Shown here piece after piece: positions 10,693 to 22,100 of a DNA stretch of 64,000 bases. The position numbers and the translations under genes were made by a program. The notes under the pieces were generated by a model, which worked only from the letters and a program-made list of their open reading frames with translations, searched no databases and was not told the origin of the DNA. Source of the stretch: Macrostomum hystrix. Lineage: Eukaryota > Platyhelminthes > Macrostomidae. Location: NCBI GenBank assembly GCA_950097015.1, contig CATNEN010000034.1, positions 572,501 through 636,500 of the forward strand, written 5' to 3'. The first letter of the stretch is position 1, and every line of letters begins with the position of its first letter.

Positions 10693-13344
10693 TTACTGAG
10701 TTGGTCCATTAAGAGCCTGCTGCTCCTGGATGAACTGAAGGCCCTTGCCGGAAGCCAGCATAGCCTTGGTTTCATCGTCGAGCTCGCTTTCCTGCTGATA
10801 CTCGGATACGTACAAACGCTTGTCGATCAGCTTGGGGATGGCCTTGATCTCCGTATTCAGCTGCTGCTCAATTTGCTTCAGAGCAAACCGGTCGTCGTAG
10901 GTGATAAGGTTAATAGCAATACCAAGATGGCCGTAGCGACCAGATCGACCGATGCGGTGCAGATATGTTTCGGCGTACTTTGGAAAGTCGAAATTGATGA
11001 CGACATTTACAGACGGAATGTCGATACCGCGAGTGAACAGATCGGTGCATACAAGATTGCGGCAATGGCCCTGACGGAAGTCGTGGAAGACGCGATTACG
11101 GAAGTGCTGAGACATGCGGGCGTGGATGTAATAGCACGAGTAACCAAGCTCTGTGATTTTCTTGGCAAGTAGTTCGACCCGTTGAGCAGTGTTGCAGAAT
11201 ATGATCGACTGGTTGATTTGAAGCTTGGAGAACAGCGTGTTTAGGCAGTGAACCTGTGATCAAAAAGTAAAATATTTGATTATATGCACATTTATACTTG
11301 CTTCCGGCATTTTAGACATAAAGGTATAATATCAGCATTAGCATGATGTATATCATATATTCGAGTCATACCCGTCTTGAAGTTTTTCATCACAAATAAA
11401 GGCAATTATTTATTTTAAAGATTAGATTTAACAGCTAAAAAGGAGTAAGCTGCTATTCGAAATTTGGAACATCTTTTTTATGTTATAGTCCTGACCCAAA
11501 AAAACATTATTTTTAAGACTCAGGAAATGGTGAAGTGTTTTCGCAGAATGCACTACAACAAAGTTTTTAGTTTCAAACTAATTAGCTTAATTGAAGTAAG
11601 CTACTAAAAATAGCGAGCCCGACTTATACCAAAAGCAAAAGGTAGTGACACACGGCTCGACAGTTGTATATTAACTGCACTCCCGAGAGATTTTTAATTT
11701 ACAAAACTAAGTTATGATACACATTGCGAAGAGAAATTCGATAAAAAACTTTATTTGAAACATTACTCAACACATCTTACCTTGTGTTTTTCTTGAACAT
11801 AAGCGTAGAATTGAGTGATACCCTTAAGGGTCAGCTCCTCCATTAGATTGATCTCGTACGGTGTTCGGAGGTAAGTCTCCATGAATTCTTGCACCGTGAG
11901 CGGGAAAGTGGCGGAGAACAGAAGGATTTGTCGATCCTTAGGCAGGCGCGAAATGATGCCGTGTAGCATGATCTAAAATTAATTCGCCTTGTTAAGATGA
12001 AACGAAACAAAAAGGGAGTAAAGAACTTTAAACACAGGACATATGCTTTTCTTTCAGCAAAGGTGAATTCTTATTTCATTAGTTTATCAAACCCGAAAGA
12101 TGAAACATCATTATAAAATTGCACATCGATTTTCAAAAAATGAGCAGATAATTTTAACAAACAATATTTTTGTTTATTAAAAGTAATCAGAAACAAAAGG
12201 CCGATTTACCTTAAAATCTTGTGACAGAAGCTTGTCCGCCTCATCGAGAACGAGAGTTTTGCAAATGTCGGTCTTTAGCACATCCTTCTTTAGAAGATCG
12301 AGCACACGACCAGGTGTAGCGATTACTAGGTGTACTTCTTCATCAAGCCGCATGATGTCGTCTTTGAGGTTTGTACCACCAGTTGTGACCATCACCTGAA
12401 GCAAACAAAGTTTAGATTGACTTGCACACTACAAAACTACAAATTGCACTACAGAACTAAAAATCCTACAGAAAAAATATATTTTTGGGTTTCTTATTTG
12501 CAGTAATATTAAAAGTACACTTCAATTTTTCCGCTATAAAAAACTAAATTCGTATAGCCGCAAACTGAGTTTAATATATATTATAGTAAAATTGCCCCAC
12601 CAAAAATATTTGCATTTTGCATAATTTTTAGATGGTAGTGTGATACTATAAATAATAGTAATATGAAAATTGGAAGACTTTATTTGTGTCTAACCTTGGC
12701 ACCCGTGTGCTTGGCAAGTTCAATGCAGATCTGGCTAGTTTGTAGAGCAAGCTCGCGCGTAGGCACAATAATCATGGCTTGAACAGCATTCTTGCTTGTG
12801 TCGATTTTCTCCAGCAATGGGATGCAGTAAGCGCCAGTCTTACCAGTGCCGTTCTTAGCCCTGTGTAAAACATATTATGCAATATGCATAAACTATTTAA
12901 TCCATTAAAAAAGGCTAGCAGTCACAAGTTTGGCTGCATATGTAATTTAATTTCAAGTAATTTTGTCACTGATACAGAGGCACAGGAAAAACACAAAACA
13001 ATATACAAGAAAATATTGTTACAAATAAAATTTGATGGTGCCAATTTCAAAGAAAAAAGTTTTTTTGTGCTAAATTTTGTATGCTCATAAATCAATTACC
13101 TAGCTAGTACATCTCGACCAGTCAGAGCAATTGGAATACTTGCTTCCTGAATGGGGGATGGCTTTTCCCATCCTTTCTCATAGATGCCCATCAGGAGATC
13201 ACGCTTCAGGTTAAAGTCCTCAAATGCATTGCCTTTGGTTGAGGTAACATCAACTGTTCGAAGCCGATTATCCTTTGGGGGAAGCTTCAAACCATCCTTC
13301 CAGTCTTGAGAATCACCTTTCTGAGAAGCAGTTCGCTCCATCAT
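10693..13344 (-). CDS. DDX6: DEAD-box RNA helicase DDX6 / Me31B / CGH-1
   Basis: This is a cytoplasmic ATP-dependent RNA helicase that, in known orthologues, represses translation and promotes decapping in P-bodies and germ granules. Exons on the minus strand: 13344-13100, 12860-12695, 12395-12210, 11972-11781 and 11253-10693. All phases match, giving 449 residues, about the length of CGH-1. Visible motifs: family-typical [18 protein letters not shown] (Q motif), AKNGTGKT (I), PTRELALQ (Ia), [22 protein letters not shown] (Ib), [11 protein letters not shown] (II), SATFP (III), [17 protein letters not shown] (IV), TRGIDI (V) and HRIGRSGR (VI). The N-terminus before the conserved block is short, as in CGH-1. 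Two adjacent ATGs (13344 and 13341) could start translation, and a TTTTTTAG acceptor lies about 65 bp upstream. Its introns carry no minisatellite, unlike those of the neighbouring large genes. Confidence 0.96.
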
Positions 13345-13409
13345 AAATGCAGAAAAAGTATAGAATAACTCAAGATCACAGATACCAGAAATGCAGCTTG
13401 ATGCTAAAT

Positions 13410-15459
13410 CTAAAAAAGAATGAAGTGTTACATTATTAAATGCAATAATTATAAACAATTGCCTAAACATAGTAAAAGTAAAAGCAGACATGTCAAATTT
13501 GGACATTTATTATATAAACAAAAATATACAAAGCCACATTTTAAGAAAAACTAATATTTTAACTTTAAGAAAACCACATACACAATTTGTTTATACAAAA
13601 GCTAAATTTAAACTTGCTAATAAATTAAATCTTGTGGCAATATAAAATTTTTTGGTTCTATATGCACTTTTAATGTGCTAAGTTGAAATTGTGTGTTAAC
13701 TCTAACCTGTAATAAAAAATGTATTATCTTACTATGATAAAGAATGTAAAAACATAAAACCCAAAACATTTAGCCCTAATAAAATAAAATTGTTAACAAG
13801 GAGAAAAACAACAAATGTACACTTATGACTATAAAAAAATAGATATATACAGTTTATACATATACACACATTTCAACTAACAAAATTGAGGTTAGGTTTT
13901 TTATTTAGAAACAAAAAACTGTTGTATAACATTTATTAATTAGATTCTAGGATAGACAATTTATTATTATATACCTAAGAAAATGACAGTAATTACACCT
14001 AAACTTGACACTTAGGGCTTACCCAGTTAAAAATAATTGTTGACTTTGTACTACTAGCCACTAAATATGTATATTTGTACTATTTTTTTCTCTAAAACTA
14101 GCAATTTGTCAAAAACCATGGACTTAGGACTCACTTATTTTATTTACTTATGTATAAAATTAACAAACTTGACAACAATTAGCTATTTCAAACATGCGTG
14201 ATAAGCATGAAAGTATGAAACTATATTTCTAAAACAAAAGCAATTTTTCCTTTTTAGGCTTTTATTGAAACATATGATCCTGGCTAGATTTGCTATGGTG
14301 CCTATCATTGTGAAAAAAACAAATCAGCTAAACTAGCGAGGGCCTAGTCTATCTTTATCTTCATCTTTGGTAAAAAACACAAAGCCCAGGCCGAGCTAGC
14401 TAGGTTAATGCAAGTTGCGATACTATAGGCTTTTCAGAATACACTATTTAGCTATGCTTAGAATACTTACATGGAGTAGCTGAAGTTAATTGGTGGATGA
14501 ATGTTTTATAAGTTAGAGAAAACTTCTCTTTAAGTCACAAACGTTGATTTCTTACTGAATGTCTTGATGTGTCGCTTACCGATAATTTTGACGGTTTTGT
14601 GAACTGATACTTCGTATACAGTGTTTTACAAGTGTGTTTAAAAATCTTTAAAAAATGGAAATATTTTTTTTGTGTTTGACAAGATTTGGGAAGCAGATGT
14701 GATATTAAAAGTGGTTTTCTATTATTTTTCTTAAGCAAAGTTTGTAAATATAGTTCTCTAAAAACCAAGTACTCAGAAATGTTTTTTATTTTCACATAGA
14801 AACTAAAAAACATATATGGTTACGACAGTAAAAACGAGGCTTTTAGTTGACAAAGAATTTAGCGAGAATTTGTTGGACTTAGTTTTTCTTGCTAGGCATG
14901 CAATACCAAGTTTTTGTGGATGTTTGTATGGTCTTATTTGGGATAAAAAGTGTAGAAAATTAATGATGCTTGCGTTAGGTTATATTTTTGCATAGTATTT
15001 TTTCGAATAAACTTTATTAAAAGTTAACAGTTTTTACCCACTTTTATTGCCACTCATTGCCGCATGTTAAATATATATTTAACTACTGGCTAATACCCTG
15101 CTGGTTAAATGTCCCCTGCCTCAAAGAGGTATTTTTGTGTCACGTGTTTTCATTATGCAAAATGGAGTAAGCTGAAAAAAATCATAAATTTAACCAAGAG
15201 CTTACGTGATCTTTTCCGTCCAAGACACTGCTTAACAGACACCCCTGAATGATAGATATGAAGCAACGTTTCAATATCTGTAATCTGAGTCAGATTATCT
15301 GATGTGACTATACAGCAACATGTAACTGAGAACTTCATGTGCACATGTGACCGTGCTTCTAAAACTTTTCACGTAAGTTAATTTTGTCAATAGATAGATG
15401 GTTATACATGCAGTTTACCGATTCGACACATTCACAAGTAAGTAACAATACAACTTAAA
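13410..15459. other. AT-rich region upstream of DDX6, no gene seen
   Basis: Probably the DDX6 promoter and 5' flank. Open frames here are short and low in complexity. A strong acceptor-like CTTTTTTAG (minus strand, about 13410) may be the 5' splice point of the DDX6 first coding exon. Confidence 0.4.
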
Positions 15460-15692
15460 GCGGCTAATCGCTTTGCAGTGGGGGTGGTTAAAAAGGCTGA
15501 GATAGGAAGGGGAGGCGGCTAATCGCTTTGCAGTGGGGGTGGTAAACAAGGCTGAGATAGGATAGGAATGCGGCCAATCGCTTTGCAGTGGGGGTGGTTA
15601 ACGGCTGAGATAGGAAGGGGGCGGCCAATCGCTTTGCAGTGGGGCTGGTTAACACGGCTGAGATAGGAAGGGGAGGTGGCCAATCGCTTTGT
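15460..15692. repeat. About 55-bp repeat, 4 copies
   Basis: The unit begins GCGGCTAATCGCTTTGCAGT, then GGGGGTGGTT and AAGGCTGAGATAGGAAGGGG. It lies immediately upstream of the small unassigned frame at 15836. Confidence 0.85.
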
Positions 15693-15835
15693 ATATATGC
15701 GTTAATATACCTTTTAAAAACCACCCCCTCACACACCCACCCCACTACAATTTTTGGTATAAAAGTCGGGACTTTCAACAGGTTTTAAAGCTATGACTAT
15801 GTTTACTCGTACTACCTTACTATCTCACTAACGCC

Positions 15836-16193
15836 ATGGATATTTATGCGAAAGATACAAAGTGCAAGTACAGGAGTTTAAAGGCCAAAAGTTTATCGCA
15901 ATCAGGAACTTTTACCGACATGATAGATGCGCCTGGTACGTGTTCCTGGCTTCAACTTAAACGTATAAATGGTGACAAAGCTGAAAGGACCATAGCGCTC
16001 TTTGGTCAAGTCGGCTTTAAGCAACTAGACTAAAGTGGTCAAGCTGGGCTTCGAAAATTTCATTTAATTCAAGGATAGGACGATCTGGTTGGCGCGGTTG
16101 CCTGAGGACTGTTGCGACGAGTTCAAGAAGCGCAACACCGTGCCGCTGTCTCCGCTGCTGTGGCAAGCGTCAGGTTGGATCGACAGCAGCTGA
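15836..16193 (+). other. Unassigned coding-like segment (65-codon frame plus possible exon)
   Basis: A 65-codon frame (15836-16033, MDIYAKDTKCKYR start) is followed after a TTTAATTCAAG acceptor-like site (about 16073) by 16075-16193, open in one frame (LARLPEDCCDEFKKRN, SPLLWQASGWIDSS, stop). Codon use in the second part is GC-rich like the real exons. I recognise no family. It may be a gene fragment or terminal exon. Confidence 0.2.
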
Positions 16194-16249
16194 CGGAGCC
16201 TATATAAATAATGCAACCCCTTCGACAATACATTCTAACCCTTTAAATA

Positions 16250-16735
16250 AATAATAATACCCCTCGATAATTAAAGCAAGCCAGTTGATAAATCATGCTA
16301 CCCAGTCGATAATTCATGCTTTTCATCAATAATTTATTCTTTCTTTTTAATAACTCATGCTTTTCTTCGATAATTCATGCTTTCCCCTTTTTATTTCAGG
16401 CTTTCCTTCAATAGTTCATGCTTCCTTACGATAATTCATGCTATTTCGTCGATAATTCATGCTTCCCCTCCTAAAGTCTTGCTTTCCCTTTATAATCCAT
16501 ACTTGTCCCTCGTCATTTCATGCTTTCCCTTCGACAATTAATTTTATCGTGCTTCATGCTTCCCCCTGTAAGCATGAATATAATTAATATTTTTCACCTG
16601 TTAATTGATGCTTTCCCTTCGTTAAGTCATGCTTTCCCTCGATAATTTATGCTTTACCGCCGATAATTCAAGCTTCCTCCTAGATAATTTAAGCTATACC
16701 GCCGATAATTCTTAGATTTCCTTAGATTATTCTAG
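16250..16735. repeat. Degenerate about 18-bp repeat (GATAATTCATGCTTTCCC)
   Basis: Divergent tandem copies around GATAATTCATGCTTTCCC. Related copies reappear on the other side of the adjacent 16-bp array (18180-18360), so that array looks inserted into or expanded within this older repeat. Confidence 0.7.
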
Positions 16736-16770
16736 ATTTCCTGCAATTGACGAATTTGTTTGTAGTCATG

Positions 16771-18103
16771 TTCACAAGCTCGATGCTTCACAAGCTCGAT
16801 GCTTCACAAGCTCGATGCTTCACAAGCTCGATGCTTCACAAGCTCGATGCTTCACAAGCTCGATGCTTCACAAGCTCGATGCTTCACAAGCTCGATGCTT
16901 CACAAGCTCGATGCTTCACAAGCTCGATGCTTCACAAGCTCGATGCCTCACAAGCTCGATACCTCACAAGCTCGATGATTCACAAGCTCGATACCTCACA
17001 AGCTCCATACTTCACAAGCTCCATACTTCACAAGCTCCATACTTCACAAGCTCCATACTTCACAAGCTCGATGCTTCACAAGCTCGATACTTCACAAGCT
17101 CCATACTTCACAAGCTCCATACTTCACAAGCTCCATACTTTACAAGCTCCATACTTCACAAGCTCGATACTTCACAAGCTCCATACTTCACAAGCTCCAT
17201 ACTTCACAAGCTACATACTTCACAAGCTACATACTTCACAAGCTCCATACTTCACAAGCTCCATACTTCACAAGCTCCATACTTCACAAGCTCCATACTT
17301 CACAAGCTCCATACTTCACAAGCTCCATACTTCACAAGCTCGATACTTCACAAGCTCCATACTTCACAAGCTCGATGCTTCACAAGCTCGATGCTTCACA
17401 AGCTCGATGCTTCACAAGCTCCATACTTCACAAGCTCCATACTTCACAAGCTCCATACTTCACAAGCTCCATACTTCACAAGCTCCATACTTCACAAGCT
17501 CCATACTTCACAGCTCCATACTTCACAAGCTCCATACTTCACAAGCTCCATACTTCACAAGCTCCATACTTCACAAGCTCCATACTTCACAAGCTCCATA
17601 CTTCACAAGCTCCATACTTCACAAGCTCCATACTTCACAGCTCCATACTTCACAAGCTCCATACTTCACAAGCTCCATACTTCACAAGCTCCATACTTCA
17701 CAAGCTCGATACTTCACAAGCTCGATACTTCACAAGCTCCATACTTCACAAGCTCGATGCTTCACAAGCTCGATGCTTCACAAGCTCGATGCTTCACAAG
17801 CTCGATGCTTCACAAGCTCGATGCTTCACAAGCTCCATACTTCACAAGCTCCATACTTCACAAGCTCCATACTTCACAAGCTCCATACTTCACAAGCTCC
17901 ATACTTCACAAGCTCCATACTTCACAAGCTCGATACTTCACAAGCTCCATACTTCACAAGCTCCATACTTCACAAGCTCCATACTTCACAAGCTCCATAC
18001 TTCACAAGCTCCATACTTCACAAGCTCCATACTTCACAAGCTCCATACTTCACAAGCTCCATACTTCACAAGCTCGATACTTCACAAGCTCGATACTTCA
18101 AGC
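16771..18103. repeat. 16-bp satellite array A, about 83 copies
   Basis: The unit is TTCACAAGCTCSATRC, with two main sub-types (CTCGATGC and CTCCATAC) in blocks and rare one- or two-base deletions. Because 16 is not a multiple of three and the unit lacks stops, all three plus frames stay open for over 240 codons. That is not evidence of coding. The left flank at 16733-16770 and the right flank at 18103-18188 match those of array B. Confidence 0.97.
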
Positions 18104-18179
18104 TAAAAGTCTGTGAGATTGACCCCTTTTGATCAACTTTAGCATTTGCTTCGGAGACTGTTGCTTTTTTGATCAGTTT

Positions 18180-18360
18180 TTTATCAATTCAAACTTCCTC
18201 CTGGATAATTTTTGCTATACCGCCGATAATTCAAACTTCCTCCTGGATAATTTTTGCTACACCGCCGATAATTTATGCTTCCTCCTGGATAATTTATTCT
18301 TTACCGCAGATAATTCATGCTTCCCCTTCGACAAATCATGCTACCATCTTTAATAAATCA
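18180..18360. repeat. Degenerate repeat, continuation of the 16250-16735 family
   Basis: About four copies around CTTCCTCCTGGATAATTT followed by GCTATACCGCCGATAATT. Confidence 0.65.
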
Positions 18361-19166
18361 TTCCATTCTATTGACGCTTTACGATTAGTTTAAAAAGAGT
18401 AATAACATCAGCTAGGTTTAATAGTAATTCTCCTAGTTTTGAATCGAATAACGCTTGAAGCAAATGCTCGAAAATGTTAAAATTATAAATAGCTCGTAAT
18501 AAAGCTTTTAGCTGCGCTCAACATAGTTCTAGTTCTGAATCTGATAACGCTGGCAGCTATGCTAAAAATATTTCCTTAGTTTTAACATCGAATAATGTTA
18601 ATGTTAAGAGTTTAAAATCGAATCTTGCACGAGCATCGGCTACATCGCACGACAGAAAGCTACTGAAGCTAGGAGGCGAGGCATGTTTCACCATGCAACA
18701 TCAATTGGTCACCAATGAATTATTTATTCTTACAACTTGTTCAACTAGTTTTTAATCAATAAAAGCCAAAAAAATCTCAATAAAAAGTGACAGAGAAGCA
18801 AAAATACAATTAAATTTTTCCTGTCTACAAGAAAGCTTAGATACAACAATTTCAAAGGACAAGAACAATGATCGCGTCATACAGGGCATGGGAAGCAAAC
18901 AGGGCAGGTCTGATTGCTTCGCGCACGGAGGTAGAACATACACAGCAATACGACTAGATCTATTCACTGCACAATGAGCCTGTGTGCAGCGGGTTGTTTT
19001 TAAATCAAATCATTCAAGCTAAGCAAAGAAATTGTGCAGTAACCCAGTTAGAACCGTGATGAGCATGATTGAACGTCAAACAGCTGATAGGTGTTGTCAA
19101 CGCCGTGCTTTGAATCAATTGAAACGTAAGCACAAAACCTACGCCAGCCGTCAGCTATGATGGTTT
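18361..19166. other. 3' flank of the DOK7-like gene
   Basis: No gene is seen. On the minus strand an AATAAA (plus-strand TTTATT at 18723-18728) lies about 440 bp beyond the DOK7-like stop and is the likely 3' end signal. Confidence 0.4.
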
Positions 19167-22100
19167 TCAGTCGGATTTCACTGAGCTGCGGTGGAAGATG
19201 CGGATGAAGGAGCGTCGGCCAGTGCCGCTACTGCCAATGGCCGAGGCTGATCGACCAACGGGATGCCTGCGAGCGCCCTGCTCGGCGGCGATCTCTTGGA
19301 AGGCGCGCGTCTTGCTATGGTCCAGCTCCGTGTAGTTCAGGGCCGCCTGCTGCGGTTGCAGAGAATCGACGATGAGGGAGCCGCTCTCACTGCCACTGCC
19401 AGCGCCCTCTTCCCCGGACGAAGCGTTTTTAGCCGTCGCTGATGTAGTAGCAGCAAAGGTGTGGTCAAGCCGGGCGTAGTGCAGGTGAATGTTACTGCCG
19501 TTGCCGCCTGCTCCGGATGCGAAACACGAAGACGTTGGCGGTCCTGACAGTGTAGCCAGGTTAATGTAGGGACAGCGGTCCAGGTACTGCGCCTGTGGCA
19601 GTGGTTGCGTCGGCAGCGGCGGCAAGCAGCAGCGCCTGCCGGGGTGACACTCGGACAGGGAGCGGACGTAGGGTGGCGCAGCCGACGCCTCCAAGATGGT
19701 AGCCAGGGGGACGGCCGAGCCGCCGTTGCCGACATTCGCTGATGCAGATACAGCGACTGACGAGGACGACAAAGAAGTCGCCGCCGATACAATCGACGCC
19801 GATGTTGCCGTTGACACGGACGCTGCAGAGACTGGCGCAACGCCGTTATTGCCGAAGCTGGACGGCGAATGACCGGAGGCGGCGGAAGCGCTGGCCGCCA
19901 ATTCGTCGCAGTAGTAGCTGCACTCGTCACCGGCCGAGCTCAGATGGCTGCCCGACTGCCGGCTGCCCGCGTCCTCGTGCGGCGGCAGGGCGGAGGCTTC
20001 GCCGTGGCCAGCCGCCGCGTGGCCGCAGCCGTTGCCGCCACGGACGTCGCTGCTAGATCGGACAAGTCGGCGACGACTGTCCGCACGGCTCCCCTGTAGA
20101 GTTTTGAATTGGTGGGGCGGAGAATTGTGCTTAAATATAGAAGGGCCACAGAGCAGATTAATATTCGCAGGGCTGTAGAGTCAACGCTCACACGCACACA
20201 GGTGTTTACATCTGACCTGACTTTCTCATTCTCAGGCACTCTCACTGTGCCTTTGGGATTGGCCCTCAAAAGGCACGATAAGCCCCCAAGTCACCGCGGA
20301 ATCGAGCTAAGGGAGCAGAAAGAGACGGGCGTGTTACAGCTCCGAAACTCACCCCTACCGCCTATAAGCACAATTTTTAGATAGACCGCTGCCTGCCACT
20401 CACTCGAATGTTCATTGATAAACTCCGGGTGAATCGGCCAATCAGGGATGGGCCGCTGGCAGTAGCTGAAGACGCTGTTGAAGCGGCTGTCGAGGCCGCC
20501 GCAGAGGCAGCTGCAGTCGCAGCCTGACTTGCTGGAGCCCCGTCACGGCAGTTGGCACCGCGCAGCCGATAGCAGACGGGGCCGGGCGCGGCTGTTAAAC
20601 CCGCAGCCGAAGACAAAGGCGACGGTTGTAATGACTCAAACCGATCGCGAAGATTGTAATAGTCCCTGTGCTGCTGCTGCTGCTGCTGAGCCAGTCTATG
20701 CCGACCAGCCTCGTCCGAGTCGAATGGAAACAGAGTGTCCGCATCTGCCGATGATTGATAACAGCAGCAGCCGGTGCCGGAGCATGCCGCTGCGCGACTG
20801 TCGGACGAATCGCAGCAGTTGGCAACCAGCTGCCGCTGCTGGCTGTGGCGCTGCTGATGGTGCTGCTGGAAATGATGGTAGTGCTGGTGATGCTGCTGGG
20901 GCCGTCGGCTGACACCGCTATGAGCTTGCGGTATGTCAATGGAGCACGAGCTGGTTGCTGCCTGCTGCAGTGGGGGCAGACCGGGAGGCGGTCGCAGCTG
21001 GCTGGCTGGAGTTGCGAAGGCGGCATCGGCTGTTGCGGTGGCAACGGCTGTGCCGAGGATTAGACTGACGGGCCGTCGCTCACCGGCGTCTGAGGATTCG
21101 GCAGGAGTCAGAGTATGGAGAGTTATCTGAGAGATACAAAGGCTATTCTAAAAATGTTGAGTACAAAAAATTCAGCAGCGTAGAGTTGGGATGAGTTCCC
21201 ACTTTGACTTGTGAGAAATTAATTTTTTTAGATTTCCTGCAATGGACGAATTTACGAATCCGTTTGTAGTCATCTTCACAAGCTCCATACTTCACAAGCT
21301 CCATACTTCACAAGCTCCATACTTCACAAGCTCCATACTTCACAAGCTCCATACTTCACAGCTCCATACTTCACAAGCTCCATACTTCATAAGCTCCATA
21401 CTTCACAAGCTCGATACCTCACAAGCTCGATGCTTCACAAGCTCGATACTTCACAAGCTCCATACTTCACAAGCTCGATACTTCACAAGCTCCATACTTC
21501 ACAAGCCCCATACTTCACAAGCTCCATACTTCACAAGCTCCATACTTCACAAGCTCCATACTTCACAAGCTCCATACTTCACAAGCTCCATACTTCACAA
21601 GCTCCATACTTCACAGCTCCATACTTCACAAGCTCCATACTTCACAAGCTCCATACTTCACAAGCTCCATACTTCACAAGCTCCATACTTCACAAGCTCC
21701 ATACTTCACAAGCTCCATACTTCACAAGCTCCATACTTCACAGCTCCATACTTCACAAGCTCCATACTTCACAAGCTCCATACTTCACAAGCTCCATACT
21801 TCACAAGCTCGATACTTCACAAGCTCGATGCTTCACAAGCAACTTACTTCACAAGCTCCATACTTCACAAGCTCGATACTTCACAAGCTCGATGCTTCAC
21901 AAGCTCCATACTTCACAAGCTCGATACCTCACAAGCTCCATACTTCACAAGCTCGATGCTTCACAAGCTCGATACTTCACAAGCTCCATACTTCACAAGC
22001 TCCATACTTCACAAGCTCCATACTTCACAAGCCCCATACTTCACAAGCTCCATACTTCACAAGCTCCATACTTCACAAGCTCCATACTTCACAAGCTCCA

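Noticed and set aside
16747-18132. Overlapping frames of 240-460 codons with a 16-residue period
   Set aside because: They arise because the 16-bp unit contains no stop in any plus frame; all three frames are open at once and codon use is only the repeat.
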